A stretch of 64,000 bases of DNA from Novosphingobium huizhouense (GTDB lineage: Bacteria > Pseudomonadota > Alphaproteobacteria > Sphingomonadales > Sphingomonadaceae), in the NCBI RefSeq assembly GCF_020179475.1, contig NZ_JAILXZ010000001.1, forward strand, positions 248,001 to 312,000, written 5' to 3'. Every line of letters begins with the position of its first letter. Position 1 is the first letter of the stretch. The notes beneath the pieces were generated by a model. It saw nothing but the letters and a program-made list of their open reading frames with translations. It was not told the origin of the DNA and searched no databases. A program made the position numbers and the translations under genes. Positions 59,158 to 64,000 of the stretch are shown here, one piece after another.

Positions 59158-62052
59158 TCACTTCGGGCGCGGAACCACCTGCAGGCGCCACGAACGATCG
59201 CGCACCAGGTAGCGGCTGGCGAGCGCCTGCATGCGCTGCGGCGTGGTGTTGCTGTAGTCGGCGAGCACCGAGCGGATGTCGGTGAACTTGCGCGGCTCGA
59301 GCGCGCCGCCCTGGAGCTGGAACATGTAGAAGCCGTTGCCGGTGCTGGCGCGGGTGATCAGCTGCTTCATCGGCTCGGTGACGCGGGCGATCTCGTCGGC
59401 GGTCGGCGGATTGGCCGAGAGGTCGGCGGCGATCGTGTCGGCCGCGGCAAAGAACGCCGGCAGGTCCTGCGGGCGAAGCTGGACGGTGGCGGCGACGTAG
59501 CCGCCCGAGGGCACGTCGAGCGGCCAGTTCGAGGCGACCTGCGGGGCGTAGCTCGCGCCGATCTTCTCGCGCATCTCGTCGAACAGGCGGATGTTGAAGA
59601 TCTGCGCCAGGAGTTCGAGCTGGCGCGCCTCGCGCACGCCGGCGCGGCCGCCGCCGGTCGGCCAGGCGACCATCGCCGCGGCGGTGTTGGCATCGCCGTG
59701 GTGCGTCAGCGTGAGCGGAGTCTCGTTGTGCGCCGGGATCGTCGGCGCGAGCGTCGATTCGGGCGCATCGGGTCGCCGCGGCAGTGCGCCGAACGTGCGC
59801 TCGAGCGCTGCGACGGCATCGTCGCGGGCGAAGTCGCCGAAGATGTCGACCTCGATCGGTCCTTGCGCGAGCAGCGGCTCCCACACCCGGCGGAAGCCTT
59901 CGGGCGTGACCGTGTCGAGCTGCGCCGGCGTGGGACGGGCGTAGCGCGGGTCGCTGTTCTTGAGCAGCCAGCCGGCATCGCGCGCCAGCACCGACTGCGG
60001 CGAGGCGTTGGTCGCCTCGTAGCCGAGCTTGGAGGCGGCGCGGGCGCGCAGCACCGGGTTCGGATCCCAGCGCGGCATGCCGAGCTTGCCGGCGAAGAGG
60101 TAGAGCTGGTCGGCGAGATCGGCGGGCCGGGTGTCCGAGCTGATCACGAAGCTGGTGTCGTCGATGTCGAAATCGAGGCTGAGCTTGCGGCCGGTGGCGA
60201 GCCGGTCGAGATCGTCGCGGCCGAGCTTGCCAAAGCCGGTGTCCATCAGCGCCATTTCGCCGATCGAGGCGTAGACCGCATCCTTCGGGTCGATCGCGGC
60301 ATAGCCGCGGCCGAAGCGGACGCGCAGGATGATCCGGCCGGGTTCCGCCGCGCTCTGCCACAGCAGCCCCTTGACCCCGTTCGACAGTTCGAACCGCTCG
60401 ATCCCGAGCAGCCCGACCGGCTCGGCCGAAGTCACCGTGCCGGGCGTGCCGATCGGCGGCAGGTCGGAGAACTTGAGCGCGTTGGCGGCGATGCGGCTGC
60501 CCGCGGCCGCGTCGACCGGCGCGGTCAGCGCCGCCTTGACGTCGGCCTCGGTGCCGTCGGCGGCATTGGGGGTGATCAGCACGCCGCGCACGACCGCGCC
60601 GGTGAACAGCGCGCGGGTGTGCTCGAACACCGCCTGGGGCGTGAACAGCGGCTTGGACTTCTGGAAGATGTCGTAGACGGTGTCGGGATTGGCGACGGTT
60701 TCGCGGATGTCGACCGCATTGGCGATGTCGTCGGCGAGCTTGGAGCCGGCGAGCGTCTCCTGCGTCTCGACCGGCACCTTGAAGGCAACGTCGAACTCGG
60801 CGACCTCGCGGGCGATTTCCTCGGGACTGGGCGGGGTCGCGAGCGCATCGGCGATGACCGCGCGCACGTCGTGGACCGCGCTCTTCCAGTCGTCGCCGAG
60901 CGGGGTGACGGTAATCAGCGTGGTGTCGGCCGAGCGGCTGACGTCCTGCTGCTCGACCGACGCGGCAAGGAAGCTCGCGGTGCCGCGCGCCTTGGCCTCG
61001 AGCCGGCGATTGATGAGGGCGAGCCCGAGCCGGTCGATCATCAGCCCCTGGTTGTAGGCGATGGTGTCGTCGACCTTGGTCCAGGGGCGCAGGATCGCGT
61101 AGTTGAACAGGCGCGGAAGGTCGGGTTCGACCAGCACGCTGGTTTCCCCGACCGGATTTGCCGGGTCCGCCCCGGCCGGGCGCACCGGCTTGCCGAAATC
61201 GGGCTGCGGCGGCTTCTTGCCCTGCTTCTTCCAGCCGCCGAACCAGGTCTTGATCTGGGCGACGAGCGCCTCGGGCTCGGCGTCGCCAGCGACGATGATG
61301 ACGGTGTTGTCGGGGCGGTACCACTTGTCGTGGAACGCCTTGATGCTTTCGGCGGTGGCGGCGTTGAGCGTGTCGACCGTGCCGATCGGCGAGCGCGTGG
61401 CGAGGGGCTGGCCGGCGAAGAACACGCCGCGGGTGCCGTCGATCACCCGGCTCTGCGGGCCGGTGCGCTCGCGCATTTCGGCCAGCACGATCGGCACTTC
61501 GGTCCGTACCCCCACCGGCGTGAAGATCGGCGCGGTGATCATGCCCGAGAGCAGCTTGAAGGTCTCGTCGATCTTGGCGGCGTCGATCCCGGGCACGTCG
61601 AGCTTGTAGACGGTCTGCGTCGCGCTGGTTTCGGCGTTGGTGTCGCTGCCGAAGGTCGCGCCGAGCTTCTGCCAGGTGGGGATCGCCTCACCCGCCTTGA
61701 GATACTTCGAATCGCGGAAGCTGAGGTGCTCGATCAGGTGGGCGTAGCCGCGCTGCGCCTCGGTCTCGTAGAGCGAACCCGCATCGACCAGGATGCGCAC
61801 CGAGATCTGTCCCGGCGGCACTCCGTTCTTGCGCACGGCATAGCGCAGGCCGTTCGGAAGGGTGCCGAACACCCACTCCTTGTCGTGCGGCACGTCGCTG
61901 CCTTCGTAGAGCCAGTTCGACGGATCGTGCCGGGCGGACGGGGCGGCGGCCGCGGGCCTGGCCGACGACGGCTGGGGAAGGACCAGCACGCCGGCGAGGA
62001 GGAGCGAGGCAAACCGGGAGAAGCGCTGCGAGGAGCCCGAGGAGGATGTCAT
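59158..62052 (-). CDS. M16 family zinc metallopeptidase, exported, 964 aa
   Basis: Large two-lobed pitrilysin-family enzyme. A signal peptide (about residues 1-38) precedes the first M16 domain with the inverted zinc motif HLIEH ([14 protein letters not shown] near residue 108) and the downstream metal-binding Glu in [22 protein letters not shown] opens the domain; [13 protein letters not shown] and a second, inactive repeat pair follow, ending in [21 protein letters not shown] 62052 begins a good signal sequence. Likely degrades peptides in the periplasm. The FKBP gene is 67 nt upstream on the same strand. Confidence 0.92.
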   Translation of the reverse strand: MTSSSGSSQRFSRFASLLLAGVLVLPQPSSARPAAAAPSARHDPSNWLYEGSDVPHDKEWVFGTLPNGLRYAVRKNGVPPGQISVRILVDAGSLYETEAQRGYAHLIEHLSFRDSKYLKAGEAIPTWQKLGATFGSDTNAETSATQTVYKLDVPGIDAAKIDETFKLLSGMITAPIFTPVGVRTEVPIVLAEMRERTGPQSRVIDGTRGVFFAGQPLATRSPIGTVDTLNAATAESIKAFHDKWYRPDNTVIIVAGDAEPEALVAQIKTWFGGWKKQGKKPPQPDFGKPVRPAGADPANPVGETSVLVEPDLPRLFNYAILRPWTKVDDTIAYNQGLMIDRLGLALINRRLEAKARGTASFLAASVEQQDVSRSADTTLITVTPLGDDWKSAVHDVRAVIADALATPPSPEEIAREVAEFDVAFKVPVETQETLAGSKLADDIANAVDIRETVANPDTVYDIFQKSKPLFTPQAVFEHTRALFTGAVVRGVLITPNAADGTEADVKAALTAPVDAAAGSRIAANALKFSDLPPIGTPGTVTSAEPVGLLGIERFELSNGVKGLLWQSAAEPGRIILRVRFGRGYAAIDPKDAVYASIGEMALMDTGFGKLGRDDLDRLATGRKLSLDFDIDDTSFVISSDTRPADLADQLYLFAGKLGMPRWDPNPVLRARAASKLGYEATNASPQSVLARDAGWLLKNSDPRYARPTPAQLDTVTPEGFRRVWEPLLAQGPIEVDIFGDFARDDAVAALERTFGALPRRPDAPESTLAPTIPAHNETPLTLTHHGDANTAAAMVAWPTGGGRAGVREARQLELLAQIFNIRLFDEMREKIGASYAPQVASNWPLDVPSGGYVAATVQLRPQDLPAFFAAADTIAADLSANPPTADEIARVTEPMKQLITRASTGNGFYMFQLQGGALEPRKFTDIRSVLADYSNTTPQRMQALASRYLVRDRSWRLQVVPRPK

Positions 62053-62119
62053 CGCAAGCTCTATAGGCAAGCGCAAAGTGAAGGGCCAGTGAATAGCCCT
62101 TCACCCGCGCGGCGTGGTG

Positions 62120-62713
62120 TCAGTTCTTGGCCTTGGGGGCGGCGGTCGCGCCGGCCTGCTGCGCGGCCTGCTCCTTCTGCATTTCGGCGCGCATCGCCTC
62201 GACTTCGGCGATCGTCTTGGAATCGATCAGCTGGATCTGGAAGACGAGGTCCGAATTGGCCGGGATCTTCTCCGAAGCGTTGGCGCCGTAGCCGAGCGCG
62301 GCGGGGATGCAGAGGCGATAGATCGAATCGCGCGGCATCGTCTGCAGCCCTTCGGCGAACCCGGGGATCACCGCGTCGAGGTTGAGCGGCGCGCTGACGT
62401 TCTGGTCGAACACCGCGCCGGTCGCGGCGAGGTAGCCGATATAGTTGATCAGCACGAAATCGTTCTTGCCGGGCTTGGGCCCGGTGCCTGCCTTGAGCAC
62501 CTGGTAGCCGAGGCCGGAGGCGGTCTTGGCCGAGCAGGTGCGGTACTGCGCGCCGACCGTGGGCATCAGCGGCACGGCGAGAACGTCGGGCGAGGCCGCA
62601 GCGGCGGCCGCCGCCGGAGCGGGCGCCGTCTCGGCCGCGCAGGCCGGCGCAGCGGAAAGAGCGAGGGCGAGGAGCGAGGCGAGAGCGCCGTGGCGCGGGA
62701 GGGTCGTGATCAT
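62120..62713 (-). CDS. FKBP-type peptidyl-prolyl cis-trans isomerase, exported, 197 aa
   Basis: Periplasmic folding helper. A signal peptide (ALASLLALALSAAPACAAE, cleaved near residue 27) is followed by an Ala-rich linker and an FKBP domain at about residues 65-165: DFVLINYIGYLAATGAVFDQN, VIPGFAEGLQTMP and IPAALGYG...IPANSDLVFQIQLID. A helical Gln/Ala-rich tail ends the protein. The promoter lies directly upstream and predicts a near-leaderless transcript. May be cotranscribed with the M16 peptidase. Confidence 0.92.
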   Translation of the reverse strand: MITTLPRHGALASLLALALSAAPACAAETAPAPAAAAAAASPDVLAVPLMPTVGAQYRTCSAKTASGLGYQVLKAGTGPKPGKNDFVLINYIGYLAATGAVFDQNVSAPLNLDAVIPGFAEGLQTMPRDSIYRLCIPAALGYGANASEKIPANSDLVFQIQLIDSKTIAEVEAMRAEMQKEQAAQQAGATAAPKAKN

Positions 62714-62722
62714 GTCGCGCGC

Positions 62723-62752
62723 CGTATAGCCGTCATGTTACAGTTCTGACAA
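62723..62752 (-). promoter_or_regulatory. Probable promoter of the FKBP gene
   Basis: On the minus strand TTGTCA (62752-62747) and TATACG (62728-62723) are separated by 18 nt. The predicted start is only a few nucleotides before the ATG at 62713. Confidence 0.45.
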
Positions 62753-62885
62753 CGCGCACGCCGACGTGGTCCGGGCCTTGCTTCCCTTTCATGGAGACGG
62801 GCCAACGAGGCTGGCCCAGGAAGCAAGCCGCCTCGCCCCACGATCGGCCCTTGACCCGCCTCTCGCCCGGCCTACATGCAAGGCC

Positions 62886-63461
62886 ATGTTCATCGAAACC
62901 GAGACCACCCCGAACCCGGCAACCCTGAAGTTCCTTCCGGGCGAACTGGTCATGGCCGCAGGCACGCGCGAATTCACCTCTCCCGAGGAGGCCGAGGCCT
63001 CGCCGCTGGCGCAGGCGCTGTTCGACCTCGGCGACGTGACCGGGGTGTTCTATGGCCGCGACTTCGTGTCGGTGACGATCGCGCCGGGCGCGCAGTGGGC
63101 CGACGTCAAGCCGCAGGTGCTTTCGCTGCTGCTCGACCACTTCGTCAGCGCTGCGCCCCTGTTCGTCGGCGGTTCGGCGAGCGGCATCGCGGTGCCGGGC
63201 GAGGACGCCGACTTCGGCGACGATCCGGCCGACGCCGACGTGGTCGCGCAGATCAAGGACCTGATCGAGACCCGCGTGCGCCCGGCGGTGGCCAACGACG
63301 GCGGCGACATCGTCTATCGCGGCTTCCGCGAAGGCGTGGTCTACCTGCAGATGCAGGGCGCCTGCTCGGGCTGCCCTTCTTCGACCGCGACGCTCAAGCA
63401 CGGCATCGAGAGCCTGCTCAAGCACTACGTCCCCGAAGTTACCGAAGTCCGCGCCGCCTGA
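62886..63461 (+). CDS. NifU-family Fe-S scaffold (Nfu type), 191 aa
   Basis: Carries or assembles [4Fe-4S] clusters for target enzymes. The N-terminal Nfu_N domain starts [19 protein letters not shown] and the C-terminal NifU domain (about residues 115-185) has [17 protein letters not shown] and the cluster ligands in GACSGCPSS. Length and order fit mitochondrial and alphaproteobacterial Nfu. ATG 62886. Divergent from the FKBP gene and 22 nt before the nitroreductase gene, with which it is probably cotranscribed. Confidence 0.94.
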   Translation: MFIETETTPNPATLKFLPGELVMAAGTREFTSPEEAEASPLAQALFDLGDVTGVFYGRDFVSVTIAPGAQWADVKPQVLSLLLDHFVSAAPLFVGGSASGIAVPGEDADFGDDPADADVVAQIKDLIETRVRPAVANDGGDIVYRGFREGVVYLQMQGACSGCPSSTATLKHGIESLLKHYVPEVTEVRAA

Positions 63462-63483
63462 GGCCGAAGGAACCGACCAGACA

Positions 63484-64000
63484 ATGTCCCAGCCGCTCTC
63501 CGACGCCGCGCTCGACCAGCTGTTCCGCACCGCCCGGACCTACAACGGGTTCCTCGACAAGCCGGTCAGCGAAGCGCAGTTGCACCAGATCTGGGACCTG
63601 ATGAAGTTCGGCCCGACGTCGGCCAACCAGATGCCGGCGCGGCTGGTATGGTGCGTCTCGGATGCGGCGAAGGAAAAGCTCGCCGCGCTCGCCGGCGGGA
63701 CCAATCCCGACAAGATCCGCAAGGCGCCGGTGACGGTGATCATCGGCATGGATCTCGACTTCCACGAGCAGCTGCCGTGGCTGTTCCCGCACACCGACGC
63801 GAAGAGCTGGTTCGACGGCAACGAGCCCCTGCGCGAGGTGTCGGCGATGCGCAACTCGACGCTGCAGGGCGCCTACTTCATCGTGGCGGCACGCGCCGTC
63901 GGGCTCGATACCGGGCCGATGTCGGGCTTCGACAATGCCGCGGTCGACGCCGCCTTCTTCGCCGACACGCCGAGGGTCCGGTCGAACTTCATCTCGACCC
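63484..64000 (+). CDS. Nitroreductase family protein, RutE-like (malonic semialdehyde reductase), 3' truncated by window edge
   Basis: FMN-dependent reductase of the RutE/HadB subgroup, which reduces malonic semialdehyde to 3-hydroxypropionate. Visible: [17 protein letters not shown] near residue 14, [20 protein letters not shown] near 38, [31 protein letters not shown] and [27 protein letters not shown] 63484 opens the conserved start. The final part, about 25 residues by family length, lies beyond the window. A general quinone or nitro-compound reductase role is possible. Confidence 0.88.
   Translation, partial: MSQPLSDAALDQLFRTARTYNGFLDKPVSEAQLHQIWDLMKFGPTSANQMPARLVWCVSDAAKEKLAALAGGTNPDKIRKAPVTVIIGMDLDFHEQLPWLFPHTDAKSWFDGNEPLREVSAMRNSTLQGAYFIVAARAVGLDTGPMSGFDNAAVDAAFFADTPRVRSNFIST

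Noticed and set aside
59032..62385. A 1117-codon open frame on the plus strand opposite the M16 peptidase gene
   Set aside because: It mirrors the peptidase gene in a high-GC genome where antisense frames stay open; the translation is low-complexity Arg/Gly/Val-rich with no recognisable domain.

Overview
The window is high-GC DNA (roughly two thirds G+C), densely packed with short intergenic gaps and many ATGA or GTGA start-stop overlaps. The gene content points to an alphaproteobacterium of the Sphingomonadales, with a Novosphingobium-like relative most likely. The basis is the tol-pal cluster, a class II DAHP synthase, an SspB of the alphaproteobacterial type next to gmk, an interrupted his cluster, a TonB receptor, and much acyl-CoA and short-chain dehydrogenase (SDR) catabolism. 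The genus is an inference from overall character, not from a marker gene. I saw no tRNA, rRNA, insertion sequence, prophage or CRISPR array.

Layout. 1-1352: the 3' end of apbE, a small zinc-ribbon gene and a TetR regulator. 1447-9575: a translationally coupled plus-strand catabolic operon (old-yellow-enzyme reductase, SDR, DUF35 protein, SCP2-type thiolase, SDR, acyl-CoA synthetase, flavin monooxygenase). It faces a minus-strand operon at 9728-13770 (alcohol dehydrogenase, cupin, SDR, TetR, SDR) across three strong hairpins. Together they look like one peripheral pathway that activates an unknown alicyclic or aromatic acid to a CoA ester and shortens it. 13811-21877: S9 peptidase, aminotransferase, glutamine amidotransferase, then a beta-propeller phytase with its TonB receptor. 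22070-25458: isocitrate lyase, a 52-residue companion gene and a divergent RamB/ScfR-like regulator. 25638-29613: a low-GC membrane protein, the cyanide-insensitive bd oxidase with its small DUF2474 subunit, and a PIN toxin-antitoxin pair. 29751-35745: housekeeping genes (GNAT, DUF1285, Nudix, CCA transferase, S41-like protease, RluE, RNase H-like, DnaJ). 35864-40652: complete tol-pal cluster. 40719-46720: HIT protein and hisE-F-A-H-B, interrupted by an SDR and a GH130 enzyme. 46829-48542: sspB, an unknown gene and gmk.

48597-57601 is a second acyl-CoA catabolic locus in two divergent operons. The left one encodes an SMP-30 lactonase-like protein, an SDR and a pair of acyl-CoA dehydrogenases, of which only one keeps the catalytic Glu. 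The right one encodes an SDR, an acyl-CoA dehydrogenase, a zinc alcohol dehydrogenase and an aminoglycoside-phosphotransferase-like kinase. The last dehydrogenase and the kinase closely resemble, as separate proteins, the two halves of the fused mammalian enzyme ACAD11. This suggests a bacterial route that phosphorylates 4-hydroxyacyl-CoA and eliminates phosphate to give enoyl-CoA. It is the most interesting system in the window.

57669-64000: class II DAHP synthase, a large M16 zinc peptidase, an FKBP-type prolyl isomerase, an Nfu-type Fe-S scaffold and the start of a RutE-like nitroreductase. Several families of intergenic inverted repeats are scattered through the window, including a nested 222-bp inverted repeat beside the GH130 gene.
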